DNA of 64,000 nt, from contig JAHEWK010000002.1 of the NCBI GenBank assembly GCA_020740775.1, positions 806,001 to 870,000 on the forward strand, given 5' to 3'. A model generated the notes under the pieces. The model saw only the letters and a program-made list of their open reading frames with translations, was not told the DNA's origin and did not search any database. Of the stretch, positions 44,079-56,429 are shown one piece after another; position 1 is the first letter of the stretch, and each line of letters opens with the position of its first letter. The position numbers and the translations under genes were made by a program. The stretch comes from Ilyonectria destructans. Taxonomy: Eukaryota > Ascomycota > Sordariomycetes > Hypocreales > Nectriaceae.

Positions 44079-46892
44079 ATGACGCAGGAACACTCCAGAC
44101 CCGAGAGGTCAGTAACGGCACTCGCTCCAGGGAGACCCTTGAACACAAGCCAATGATACACAAAGCTAATGATAGTAGGGTCTTGCCTCAGCTTCAGATG
44201 CCTTCCAATGGAAATCAAGTGTTACCTCGCAACCTCGACCTCGACGAGTCTCAAGGCGAGCAGCCAATTGGATTTCAGGGACTTCCCCGAGAGCGGAGGC
44301 GTCGACTGACCACACCTTCATTTTTGGATAACCAGACAGACATTCCGAAGGACAGACATCTCTTACGTCCCATTGAGGCATCAACGCGTTCCGAGAGTGC
44401 ACTGTCCGGCTTGAGCTTTGCATCAATCCCCAGTGTCCGAGATCGAGGTATAGCTAATCATGCACTTTGGGAACACAATCGTCCCCAATCATCCAGTGTG
44501 GGAAGTTTCTCGGTGCTGAGTAGGTATCGTAAAATCATCAAGGACAAACATATCACGGCCGATATTCTTGCCAACGTTATATATAACGCCTTGAAAGTCT
44601 CGGAGATGAACAGATCCCAAAAGTACTTGCCCTTCGACATGCTTGAGACCCTCATCAATCCTGAGAGTATCGAGCAGATACTCAGAAAAATGAAATTCGG
44701 TCAAACAAGGACGGAAAATGTAGTGAAGGGCGTCTTTGGAAACGGAACATGCGCGAAATTCGAAGGCCCCAGTATGATGCGACCACACCATGGGCCAAAC
44801 TTGCGGAGGATTATAACCATCCTCATACTGATAGGTCAAGTGCAAGCGATCGAAATCTTCATCAAAAACTCCGTCAACGATACCATTCTGCCCCTTGTTG
44901 TCACAAGTGCACCCGAAGGTGACGACTTCACGGTACTTAGCGAAGGCGCACCCGACGTTGACAGCACGACTCTTAGACAGTGCTTCAATGGTTTCCATCG
45001 TCGGGACGTGGAGAGTTTCTGCTTGCAGCAGAAGACGATACATGTCCCGTTCTTCCAGTTCCCGGGAGAAACCTCCAATGTCTCCTTCTATGACTTGGAT
45101 TCGGATTGCATTCTGCCCTACACCGAAGTGGGACAGCCCACGCGCGGAGGATATGGGTCAGTCAAAAAGATCCGCATTCACCCCGCACATCATAATTTCG
45201 GTGGTCTGGATAAAGTAAGTCTTTGTGCTAACTTGAACGAGTAATGGCTGACACTTGTCTTGTCATAGGGAAACGTCAATCCTGAGTTTGCTGTAAAGAC
45301 GCTTTTGGTTGACAACGACGATCAATTCAGGAGCGAGGTCGAGGCCTTTGAGCGGCTGACACCACACAAAAGTGAGCCCAAAGTGCCGGACCATTTGATA
45401 CATTTAGAGCTTGCGTATCGTCATGGTGAATCTCATTGTCTTGTTTTCCCTTGGGCGGATGGCAACCTCGAACAGTACTGGCAGCTTCGCCAGCGAGACC
45501 CCGCGGACCATAAAGACGTTGTGTGGTTCTTCAAGCAATGCCACGGCATAACTCGCGGACTTCGTCGGCTTCATAACCCCTCGAGCTATAAGCATTCGTT
45601 TAAAGCTGCTAGCAGCCACCATTATACAGCAGAGGACATTATATCCGGAGCCAAGAGTGCCGAGTACGGTCGTCATGGCGACATCAAACCTGAAAACATT
45701 CTCTGGTTTGCCAGCTACGATGACGATACGGATCATCTCGCCGTCTCCGATTTTGGGTTGACCGAGTTTAACAGTATTCTGTCCAAATCACACGTCAAGG
45801 CAAGCAACGTTAACGGATATACGGGTACCTATGAGCCCCCAGATCGCCAACTTGATGATGAGGTGACCCAGAAATACGACACTTGGTCTCTGGGCTGCGT
45901 GTTCTTGGAATTTGTTTCCTGGTTTCTTCTCGGGTACGAAGGGGGAAAGCAAGTCTTGTCTGATGACCGAATAACGCCTGATGCTCGGTTCAGGGACAAA
46001 GATATGAAGGATGATAAGTTTTATCAAATGCACTGGGATGTTGATGGAAACAGTGGTGGGTGTGCCGAATTGAAGCCCTCGGTTGTTGCGGTATGTAAAA
46101 CCCTCCAGTATCTGTCTATGCTGCGAACACTTCATGTATTGGCTAATATTAACGACCATGTTGACTTAGTGGATTGAAAAGATCCACGGTCTCAACTCGT
46201 GTCCCAAGTCCATCCACAAGTTTTTGGACGTGATACAGTTTGGGATGCTGGAGCCTAAAGCGGCCAAGCGGAGCGATTGTAAGATGATACGACGAGACGT
46301 TCACGACATATACAACATGTGTCTCGAAGACAGTTCGTACGCTACGAAAGGCTACACTGGGCACCCAGATCCCACTGGCTTCGTCTTGGAAAGACCGGCC
46401 CAGGAAACGAAGGTTAGTTTCATTTGCAATCATCCCCTCCCCAGTCGTGTATCTCAACCATGCCTGGAATCTGACCGTGGATTACAGAATCTGGATCCCA
46501 TAGAGGCGGAAGAACGCAGCCCAAGGCCCACTAGCCCACAGCCAGACGAGTTTCCGGAACTGCCTGAGGAGATGCGTCAACTTCCTCCTCCACCTGACCA
46601 CTTGGACGCGGAGGTAGGTGTAGATACTAGCCCCGGTGATGAGTTTCAAACGCAAGATGTCTCCGAGCCATCTCTTGCCATCATTAAAAACAAGGGAAAC
46701 CCAACACCGTCTTCTCCATCGTCGAGGGGGGCTGAGTTGAGCAATCCTGGAGATGGAGCGCAGCGTTCCCCATCACGGTCCCCCGAGGTCAGACATCAGA
46801 CATTTCGACAAGTTCTGCATGCATGGAAGGACAAATGCAGAAAGCTTTGGAAACGTAGTTTAGGTTTTAAAGGATTTCTTCAAAAGTTGTAG
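44079..46892 (+). CDS. Fungal-specific protein kinase with N-terminal pre-kinase region (kinase B)
   Basis: Five exons (44079-44107, 44176-45214, 45269-46090, 46170-46412, 46488-46892) give 845 residues. A Ser/Arg-rich N-terminus leads to a helical pre-kinase region (about 130-320) containing ITILILIGQVQAIEIF and ending in ILPYTEVGQPT. The kinase has GGYGSVKK, the ATP Lys in EFAVKTL, the loop GRHGDIKPENIL, an intact DFG (SDFGLTEF), then GTYEPP and DTWSLGCVFLEFVSW. A Pro/Ser/Glu-rich tail follows and ends in a basic, aromatic helix (WKDKCRKLWKRSLGFKGF) that could contact membrane. The fourth intron (75 nt) has no stop and is a multiple of three, so its retention would add 25 residues. Function unknown; context suggests a role with the HET/NLR genes. 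Confidence 0.82.
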
Positions 46893-47312
46893 ACGAAAGC
46901 GACATTCCGCCGAAGGATTTAATACAACGCTCTTTACAAGAGTTGGCTAGAGTAACTACGGCACTAACAAGCCCAATTCACCTAATTCTCGCGTTCATAT
47001 TTCCAATCACAAGCGTTTTGCATTTAATCAAACTGTATCCGATGTGATAGTGGACATAATTTAGAATCGGCGTCGGATTAGTGCAGAGCGCAGTGCATGG
47101 ATGGTAGTCACGACGCATGCGTGGCATCGTATCTTTCAGTCATAATCTATTATAATAACATACATTTTACAATCAATGGTTTAGTTGAGGTTGAAATTAT
47201 CTCGGGGAGTACTTTGGGGAGTACTTTGGGGTATATTCAAAACAAAAATAGATCCTTTCTTACTCTCAAGCCAAACACCGCCACATCCCTCGGTACGGAG
47301 ATTAACTCTAAC
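46893..47312. other. Convergent 3' intergenic region
   Basis: 420 bp between the stops of kinase B and the Zn2Cys6 gene. AT-rich, with a two-copy 12-base repeat (listed separately). No gene. Confidence 0.5.
47204..47231 (+). repeat. Two-copy direct repeat, unit GGGGAGTACTTT
   Basis: Two adjacent copies of a 12-base unit followed by GGGG, close to the 3' end of the Zn2Cys6 gene. Small and probably of no function. Confidence 0.7.
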
Positions 47313-49211
47313 TTAGCACCTCAAAAACTCTCTAGTGACATTCCATTCTGCCTCTCCTGGCTCAGGGTCTTTAAAGAAGGTCAACCATATCCCGTTATCT
47401 ACTGCCGTGCCAATAACAGTATTTTTGATACGTCGAGATTCAGGAACCCCAAAAGGCGACTCCAGCGTGTCTGACTTGACGGTCGAGAGTTCTAGCTGCT
47501 GCATGGCTTCGGCAGCTATGCTTGTTGGCGACGTCGGCTCATCAGAGAAGTATGGTGAAGCAGAGGGCTCGGGGCTGAAACCGTCTCCGGAATCATCTCC
47601 CAACATGGGGTCCGTGAATGAGGGCGGTGGGGGAGTAAGAGACGGAGGCTTTGTCACGGCGACCTTTAGTGATGGAGAGGTCTGCCGCTCTATGGAGCCT
47701 GATCGAGAGCTGTTGGAATACGAAGAGCCGTCTGAGCTGCTCCCGGAGATTTCTGGGGACGTCGACATGGAGAATCCATCCTCGAAATCTGCCTCTTCCT
47801 TCTCAATGACCCGAGCAGCAACAACGATCGCTTCCCGGACATGCCACAAGTTTTCTCTCCGGTTCCGCATCTGGTCTCGGGCCAAGAGCTTGAACGCCGC
47901 CCGCCGCAACAAGGGGTGACGGCACTTGGTGACGGTCCAGTAGACGGGAGCCACCAGCTCCGTCTCGAACGAGAATGCCTCCATCTTGGCGTTGGGGGGC
48001 AGAGAGTTGATGATGGAAGATGCGAGCGAGATGATGGCGGAAAAGGCCGGCAGGTGGGCGTCGAACGCAAGCTCGTCGCGCCGGAGCGAGGTGGATATCC
48101 AGACGAAACTGGAGTTGTAGTAGACTCGAAGGAGGTTTTGTACGTTTTCCGAGGCTGGCGACTGAGGAGTCATCGATGTGAAGACGGTAAAGGCCGCGTG
48201 CCAGCGGGTCAACTGTGACAAGAGCCTTTGCTGCTCTAGCTGGAGATTGTACATGGCCTCAGCATCGGTGGCAGGGTCGAAGGCCACCGCAGTCGCGGCG
48301 GTACTAAACTGCAGCCCTTCGTCGAGGAGAAGATAGAGACCGCATCTAGCTTCCTCTATGGATGCGAATACGGCGGGCACCTCGGTCCAGCTCTTGAGAT
48401 GGGCCGGGATCCTCGCGGGCCGGGCCCCGAACAGGAAACTCGCGAGGCTCAGGCGGGCATATATTGGGACAAGCGACTGCTTGATTAGTTCCATGGCGGG
48501 CGAGTGGCCGTCGGCGAGGCCGGAGAGGATCTTCCGGCCCTGAATGATGTGCATCTGGGATGCGGAATCGCGGTCGGCGAGGAACTCGATGCAGACGAAG
48601 AGGATGCACACGAGCAGGGGGATAGCCGAGTGCTCGTCGCGCTGAGCCCAATTGCGTAGCGATCGGATGGCGTTGCCGTACTCACGGAAGGCAAAGCTCC
48701 TATCTAGCTCGCGGCCCGTGGTGTTCTTGACCTCGACGCACTCATGCAAACTGCTGACGGCGAGGATGGCATGTCGCACAGCGGGCTCGGTGGCGCTCAG
48801 CTTGAGGACCAGGCCGCCCCAGAAGCTGGCGTCAATAGCACCGGAGAGGATCTTGGCAGAGCGGGCGCGGTAGTGGTCAAAGGCGTGGGCCTCCTGGTCC
48901 GACCCGAAGCCGAGCCCGGGCACGGGGCTGAGGGCGAGCGGCTCCGGAGTGGAGCGCGTGCTCTCCCGGTAGCCGTCGCACTTGCGGCCGGTGCGGACGC
49001 AGCGCAGACAATGCGGCTTGGCTTCGTCGCACTTGACCTTGCGGATTCTGCGGCGGGTGTCAGTGGGAGGGGGGTTCGGACGCGGTTATAAGGGAAGTGT
49101 GGGAACTAACTTGCAGGTGATGCACCCGGTGCGCACCTTTTTGCTCCCCTTGCGGCCGGAGGCTTTCGGCGAGGGCGAGGGCGAGGTGGCCCGGTATGGT
49201 AGGGAGATCAT
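47313..49211 (-). CDS. Zn2Cys6 transcription factor with fungal-specific regulatory domain
   Basis: Two exons (49211-49111 and 49047-47313) give 611 residues. The DNA-binding binuclear cluster has Cys30, 33, 40, 47, 50 and 57 (C-x2-C-x6-C-x6-C-x2-C-x6-C) with the basic linker KIRKVKCDEAKP. It is split by the 63-nt intron after the second Cys, a common intron position in this family. Residues 100-430 are a helical fungal-specific domain (AVRHAILAVSSLHE; AIPLLVCILFVCIEFL; QGRKILSGL), similar to the Fungal_trans_2 type. The C-terminal 170 residues are Ser/Pro-rich and acidic, consistent with an activation region. No dedicated biosynthetic cluster adjoins it, so the target is not evident. Confidence 0.9.
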
Positions 49212-50779
49212 TGAGACTGGTGTTACGACAGGTCGATGATGCGGAGCTGGATGAAGTGACGATGACGATGACGATTGGAGAGTGCGAGAGTGCGAGAGAT
49301 CAAGTCCGAGCAGACCAAGTCCGAGCGGACCAAGGGGAATAAAAACAAACCACGAGGAAGTGGGCTTCCGGCTGTCGCAGCAGAACTCGATGTGCGATTC
49401 ACTTTAGATCCCGGCGATGGATAAATTCTTGGCTTTTGCTCGGGACGACGTGGTAATTGTACAGGACCAGGGCGATGATCCTCCACCCGATTTCCATCTC
49501 TAGCACTGCGCAGCCCCAAAGGAGCGTCGCAACAGGGCTGGAGCGAGGCGCTGTCCCTGCTGCGGGCCCCTGTATTTGCTTGTTTAAGCGCGCGCTGGGT
49601 GGCGGAGGCGAGGCGAGACGAGCCCTTGTCCATGTCATGGCGGGGTGGTTTGGGCCTGGCAATCGGGGCTTCGAGCTGGTAAAAGAGGGAAGGGAGGAAA
49701 ATGACAGGCTGATGGAAGGATGGGCCCTGGAAGTTTCACTGGGGATGCGTTATTCCAGATGCGGATGTTGCCGAATAGAACCAGGGCGGAGCTGTCTAGC
49801 TGTCTTTAAAGCGGGATGCTGGCCAGGGTGATTCTCTTGTACAAGACACTGCCTCACGATGATCAACCCACAGGTAGATAGTAACAATTTATTAGGGCTG
49901 AATCCAGCAATTGAAGGTTGACGACATAATTTACTGGAACTTCACTTGGCGAGTGATTCTGTACCGACGAGTAGCGCCCTTGAACCTGGCCGTGACACTC
50001 TACCCACAGCATGTTTGAAGTGTCCAAACTACCACTCATCCTTTCAATTAAATGAAACCACCCAAAAGCCAATATAATACGAAAAGCATCATCGGTGCAT
50101 TAATTTGATCAACTCTTGGAGCAACTGTCATCCTCAGCCCTACTACACACGCATCCCACCCAACTCCACTCTGCTCCGCCTCCCGCTACAACGCTCCCCT
50201 CGCACTCACAAACGAAGCCCTCATTGGCCTGCTCGGACTCGACACCTCGGACCCTTCAGCGGCGATCCCCACACTCCCGCATCCGACAACCGTGGACGCC
50301 GGCGTATTCCCCACTGCCGTGAGTGCCGTGCGCTCGCACTCCCGGGTCCGAGATTGGCTCTGTGCCGTCAAACCGACGATGGAATGCCGACTGACGAGAC
50401 GGGTCTGTCGTGAGTGCCTCGTCAGGCCTACGCGGACTGTTCAAATTGCGGAGGGGGGCTTGGCGGACAAGCTCGTGTTGTGGTTCACTATGGAGATGGA
50501 GATCGCTTCGTTTGATCCAACTAGTCTGCTCAACGAGAGCTTAGACTCGGGTTCTAGCTGCATGGAGTCCCTGTGATGGTATTCTTGCGGTTAAAGTTGT
50601 TGATCCGTTGAGTCTATATAATATGAAGAGCTTGTCCTAGTTGACGTGAATCATCCAGCATCCAGCCTCCAGCCATCCAACACCCTCAACAACTCTCACA
50701 AGCAATTCATTTCCTTCATTCTCGTCGTCACTGCCCTTCTTTATTGATTCTCCGCCTTTCTGTTCTGGATTCCACCACA
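49212..50779. other. Intergenic region
   Basis: About 1.6 kb of divergent upstream sequence between the Zn2Cys6 gene and the beta-lactamase-like gene. A GATGAC microrepeat lies near 49,256-49,275. Frames at 50,105-50,576 are open, but their composition is not protein-like and they lack splice support. Confidence 0.5.
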
Positions 50780-52706
50780 ATGCCGTCCCTGTCCAAGCTA
50801 GCCGTCTTGGCCGTCAGCGCCTTTGCCCTCGCCAATGCAAAGGCCTGTCCTCCCATGGGGGCCGTCTTCCCAGCTCCCCAGGCCCCAAGCCAGAACAAAG
50901 GCGTCAAGAGCGCGGCTTCAGAGCTGAAGGATGCTCTAGACGAGCAAATCTCTTCTCTTTTTAAGACCTCTGCCGTATCCATCGGCGTCAAGTCGATTCA
51001 CGAGGATGAGCCCCTCTTCACCTACCACTTCACACCACCTAATCCCGGATCGGGTGCCCAGAAAGTCGGCGACAACACCGTGTACAGAATCGGCAGTGTC
51101 TCCAAGTTGTTCACTGTGCTCGCTGCACTCCAAAATCCCGACATCGACATGAACGCTTCAGTGCTGAAGTACCTGCCTCAGCTGAACGAGACGGGTGCAG
51201 ACGACCCGATTTTCTCTTTGGACTGGGAAGAAATCACCGTTGCTAGTCTAGCCGGCCATCTCTCAGGCGTCGGTGCTGACTGTAGGCACATTTAATTCTC
51301 CCGCGGCATGTGGCCTGATACTAACTGCGCACAGTGGCCCAGGATCTTGGTGTTGTCGGTTCCGAGACATGGGTAAAGATGGGCCTCCCCGAGTTCGCTG
51401 TGAAGAACGGCCCAACTTGCTCCGGTCTCCCTGGAACGACCGCCTGCACCGGGGAAGATCTTCTTGACCAGGTCAACCGCCGTCCTCCCGTGTACTCGCC
51501 CTACACGACGCCCGTCTACTCCAACATTGGTATTGCTATGCTGGGTCTCGTTGTTGAAGCTGCGAGCAACAAGAGTTTCCACGAGGTTGTCACCCGCGAC
51601 ATCTTGGACGTCGTGGGCATGCAGCACTCCTCCACTGGCGAGGCTCCTTCTGCCAAGGATATCTTCATCCCCGAGGGCGAGAGCATCTGGAACTCTTCCA
51701 CCGGGGTTTTCAACTCGTGAGTCTGCCTGCCGTGAATCTTACCCAACGCGTTGCTGACGATGACAGGGCTGGTGGCATGTACTCGTCTCTAGGCGACTTG
51801 CAGGCTTTCGGAGAGGCCATCCTTACCAACAAGCTCCTCTCTCCCATGGAGACTCGCAGGTGGATGAAGCCGGCTTCTTCTACTGCTTCGTGGGGCTTTA
51901 TGGTTGGGCACCCGTGGGAGATCCTGCGCAGTGACAATATTACTTCGGACGGCCGCCTAATTGACGTCTACACCAAGAGCGGCGATATCGGACTGTACAG
52001 CGCTCTTACCGGCCTCGTCCCGGACTATGACCTCGTCATCACCGTCATAATGGCGGGCGCCGAGGCTACATCTGACCCCTTCACTGCCATTGCCTTTAGT
52101 GCCGTCATCCAGAACCTGCTGCCAGCGATCGAGGCCGCGGGCCGTGAGCAGGCCAAGTCGTCGTACGTGGGCAAGTACACGGAGCAGTCGACCAACTCCA
52201 GCATCACCTTTACGATGGACGGCGGCCCCGGGTTGCTCATTTCTGAGTGGACGGTGCGCGGATACAACGTGCTCAAGAACATTGGCAGCTACTCTTGGGC
52301 CACATTCGCGACGGGCAAGGTCAACAGCACGCCTCCCGTGTCGGCTCGCGTGTACCCGACCAACCTGCAGAGCGAGGACCAGGTTGCATGGCGGGCCGTC
52401 TTCGACTTTACAAACTCGACGGTGAACGCGGAGTTCGACAGCCAGGTTTTCTTCAAGAACGGCAGCTGCCATACGTGGTTCTCGCAGGACCGGCAGACGT
52501 ACGACTTCCTCAGCCTGGACGAGTTCGTCTTCGTGCAGAGCGAGGGCGAGGCCAAGACGGTCAAGAGCCCGGCCTTCAACATCACGTTGACCAAGGTACA
52601 CCCCGCCCCCGAGAAGAAGACGAGCGCGGCCAGCGTGGCAGCGGGTGCACCGGGTGCCCTGGGCGTCGCGCTGGTGGCTTCGTTGGTGTTGGCGAGCTTG
52701 TTCTAA
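50780..52706 (+). CDS. Secreted beta-lactamase-like serine hydrolase with GPI-type C-terminus
   Basis: Three exons (50780-51281, 51335-51716, 51767-52706) give 607 residues. A signal peptide (LAVLAVSAFALANAKA) precedes the class C beta-lactamase/penicillin-binding-type fold. The nucleophile motif is SVSK (S-x-x-K) in VYRIGSVSKLFTVLAAL. The second motif is YSNIG (Y-x-N), and GHLSG marks the usual loop before it. Several N-glycosylation sequons are present. The last 25 residues (GALGVALVASLVLASLF) are a hydrophobic tail after a small-residue Ser/Ala/Gly stretch, which suggests GPI anchoring at the cell surface. Fungal relatives act as esterases, transacylases or lactonases rather than as antibiotic-resistance enzymes. 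The substrate is unknown. Confidence 0.88.
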
Positions 52707-54121
52707 GACGATGCAGGTGTAATATTAGACTACGGGACACGTGCCGACGCGGTGATGGGCGAGATGGCTTGCAGAAGCCGTGTGTAAAATATCTTGTAAC
52801 TTATTGTCAGTGCGGTAACAACACTAGCTGGAAAACGATAATCTTTGACCTTTTTACATTTGCAGAGTGCTCATCTCTAAGCAAGGGCTAATTATATCTG
52901 TCCGTCGTTTCTGCCTGATTGAGTCTGTGGGGGCCGGGCGCAATGATTAGTTTGGCGTTAATTAGGCCGTCGCCCCTTGCAATATGACCAATAATAGGTT
53001 TCCATACCCTCCATCAGGAGTTGCGGATACTCGGTCTCTTTCTCTCTTTCTCACTTTCCTCTTCTGACTTCCTCTTCTGACTTAGGACAAAACATGCCAC
53101 CTTGTTGGTGATGGCCATTCCTGTGAGCGACTCGGCCAGGCCCGGGCTCGACTCCCAATGGCCACCGTCGTGATGCAGATGGACTCACCCTCAAACATGT
53201 TTGAGTGTGAGAGGTGCTCAGAGCCCTGAAACAGACTCTCCCACGGCCAATTGAATCTCAGACGAGAGACATCTTCCATCCCCCCCTTTTAGACCGAACC
53301 AGTTGTTTGAGGCTTCCAGCTGGCGCTGGTTCCTGGCGAACTGGCCGTACTGTAGGGCTGACCAGGCCACTCGCGCACCATGAGACCATCTGCCTTGCAT
53401 CAACTCTGCCCGTGGAACAACGGCCATCACGAGCGAATCAGCGCGCGACAGGGATGGCCTCGCCAGGGATGGATTCCCTTCTAGCACCCCGCGAGTGGGT
53501 TTGCAACGGCGCGCAGGCCACTCACAGAGTCTACGGGCGTCCGGGCTGCGGCGGCGATGGCTCCGCCCCCCTGTGACATGCAGCAGCTCCCATTCTGCGC
53601 AGGTGAGGCAGCGAGGCAGCGAGGCAGCCAGTCGACGCGGGGGGACCTGTGAGATGAGGGATGACGGATGACAGGACGGAAACCGACGTAGGTAGCTATT
53701 CAATCCCTTCATTATCTCGCAGTTGGCCGCTGTGTTTCTGGTTCCAGCTGCCTGGCCCAAGAGTTTCCTTTTTTCCCTTTCCCTTTCCCTTCCCTGTTGA
53801 CACCCACGCTCTCTCTCTCCTCTCTCTCATCCACAAGTTGATGATACACACACATACGCTCCTTCATCCTCGCTGCAATCACACGCGCCCAGTCCTTTCT
53901 GTGGTCCGAGTCCTCAAGCAATTGACGTTGCATTGTTTCCCTTGGAGTCTGTTTCATTAAACCCGGCAGGTGTCGTCCTTTCTTTCAGAGAAGCCAGCAA
54001 GCATCCATCCTCTCACCCTGGCCAATCCACCATCCGCCGTGTGCCGTCCCCCGTTTACCATCTACCATCTACATCACCATATACATCACCATCGCCATTA
54101 CACAATAAACCGGCCGCCCCA
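52707..54121. other. Intergenic region upstream of the C2H2 gene
   Basis: 1.4 kb without a supported gene. It includes a three-copy GAGGCAGC repeat (53605-53628), a T/C tract (about 53,767-53,795) and, near 54,040-54,110, a CATCAC/CATCTAC-rich leader. A 180-codon minus-strand frame (53,218-53,760) lacks any domain. Confidence 0.5.
53605..53628 (+). repeat. Tandem repeat, unit GAGGCAGC x3
   Basis: Three exact adjacent copies of an 8-base unit in the upstream region of the C2H2 gene. Confidence 0.8.
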
Positions 54122-56429
54122 ATGTCGGAACCACACCGATTCCCGGAAACTGGGCTTCACCACCTTCCCCTCCGGATCCGCGATCGCGATGTGCGCCACA
54201 GCGACCCGGGCCTTTCCAAGTTCCCAACCCTCGGCATGAGGAGCGATGCGCGCCCGAAGCGAGTCCCCGAGAGCCTCCATTTCGCCCCTGGAGCGTTCCG
54301 CCTGCGATCGCCCACCGAGTCCTCCATGAGCAGCATCTCCTCCGCCAACGTCCCCGATTCCGCGACCACGCATTCGCTCTCGACGCTCGCAAGCCCCATC
54401 AGCACCAGCTACGCCTCCGACGTCCAGGAACTATTCGCATCCACCAGCATCGGCTCCAGGCCCGCCAGCCGCATCTGCCACCGCCACCAACCCTCCAACG
54501 GAACCTGCTCGACCTTTGTCAACGATGAAGAGGACGGCCTCATCATCACCGGCTACCCGGACTTTGAGCTGAAGCTGCGCCAATTGCGCGACGACCACCA
54601 CCGCCCCACCGCGATAATCGGAGAGTCGCACCCCGTTAGGTGAGCGCGCGCCTGGATTCCTCGCGGATCCTCGTGGATCCTCGTCGCTAACGGTCATTAG
54701 CCCTGCCACTGAGTCGCCCATCAAGGAGGAAGACACTCGCACCGAGGTCGAGTCCCTTGACATTGCCGACGCCGATGCTGACGCCGACGATGATGCTGAC
54801 GAGGAATGCGACGCCAACACGCAGAAATGGGAGGGCAGCTCTACAACCTCCGACGACCTCTCCAGGGACGACGCCGACATGCTGCTCGGCTACGCGCTGC
54901 AGCTCGTCTACGGCATTGATATCAACGAAGCCTCCATTTCCCCAGCGGCCGCGCACACCGTCGTCGCCAACTTTGTCCAAGACATCGACAAGCACATCTG
55001 GAAGGCCCCGTCAGACACTCAATTATCCCACACCTTGTCGACCTCAAGCTCATCGTCGACCCCATCGCAGGAGGGTGTGGGAGGGGACCCTCGAAGGGGA
55101 GGCAAGCGGAAGAAGCTGGGAAAACGCGACGAAGATGGCGACGAGTTCAGCGACGGCGAAGGATCCGGCTTCCTGCCTGCCAAGCGCGCGCGCCCGAATC
55201 CTCGCGAGGATGAGAATCTCCGCCTGAGCTGCCCGTTTAGAAAGCGGAACCCTCACCGGTTCAACGTGAGAGATCATCACAGTTGCGCCATGACCTACTT
55301 TCCTAAATTCGCAGAGCTGAGGTGAGTTGCGCATCTTATTGACCTATAGTCACATTGCTAACCGCCGCAGACAACACATTGTCAAGCAACACAAACGGGA
55401 CGACCCGACCGCCTTTGTCTGCGACAGATGCAACCGCGACTTTCCGACGGGAAAGGAACTCCGAGACCACCGACGCCTACCAAAGGAGCTCATTTGCGAC
55501 ATAACCGACCATGATGTGGAGAGTGGCATTGACTCGACCACTGCCACGAAGCTGCTGAGCCGAAAGCGCGCCAGTGGTGCGTCGACTGGGATCCAGTGGA
55601 GGGAGATCTGGAACATCCTCTTCCCAGACGACGAGGACCGAGAAATCAAAACCTATGGTAGGCGCTCTTCAAAAGTAAATGTTCCAAACTTACTAACTGG
55701 TCAGACTTTACCCCCGTCATTGAGCATTTCGAGCTCTCATCAAGCTATCTGGTTGGCTTTGAGCAACTACAATTGTCTCTTCGCGACAAGATCTCCAACC
55801 CGGCAACCCTCGAAACGCTGTCGACCAAGTTCCACCAGTGCTTCATCGAAACCCTCGAAAAGTGCATCGCAGACGCACAGAGCATGCCGTACACCAACCG
55901 AAGCAACAAGAAGAGCGAGATCGTCAAGACGCAAGCCCCCCAGACCATCGTCCAGCGCAAGAGCAGAGGCATCCAGCCCCGACCAGATTCTGGCGTCGTC
56001 ATGGACGACGGCTCCGAAGAGAGCGGCAGCGTCATGGGCGTGGGCCTCGGCTTTGGGCCCCGAGACAGCATCCGAACTGTCAAGGGCGTCCAGCGCCGCG
56101 GCAGCAGCTTGGTTCCGGAGACGGTCCGCGAAGTGCTGCCCGCGACGTCGATGCCGGGCGCCTTTGACGAGCCGCTGATGCAGCCGCAGCAGCCGGCTAT
56201 GGCGCCGCTCGGCATCACGGCGGCCTCGATGGATCCCGCCGCCGTCCAGGCGTGGAACAACGGCGTGATATACCCGGCCATGGACGACGGCACCATGGGC
56301 TTGCCCGACCAGTTCGTGCAGCCCGGCGGGTTGACGCCGCAGACCGAGTACATGAGCTGGATGCCGCAGATGTACCCGCAGGGCTTTGGCGGGATTGATA
56401 ACGGATTCACGGGTTTCAACGGGCAATGA
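54122..56429 (+). CDS. C2H2-type zinc-finger protein
   Basis: Four exons (54122-54639, 54701-55321, 55371-55657, 55705-56429) give 716 residues. The N-terminal third is Ser/Arg/Pro-rich, followed by an acidic Asp/Ala/Glu stretch (DIADADADADDDADEE). The core has a paired finger typical of filamentous fungi: SCPFRKRNP..C..YFPKFAELRQHIVKQHKR, then FVCDRCNRDFPTGKELRDHRR. The second intron falls inside the first finger. The next exon contains helical PVIEHFELSSSYLVGFEQL, and the C-terminus is Met/Gln/Pro-rich, consistent with a transactivation or disordered tail. It is probably nuclear. Proteins of this layout are common in Sordariomycetes with no defined targets. Confidence 0.85.

Noticed and set aside
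50105..50576. Overlapping plus-strand frames between the Zn2Cys6 and beta-lactamase-like genes
   Set aside because: Each is short, with unremarkable composition, and no homologous motif was recognised.
53218..53760. Minus-strand frame of 180 codons
   Set aside because: No domain, no splice support, and it overlaps short tandem repeats in a promoter region.
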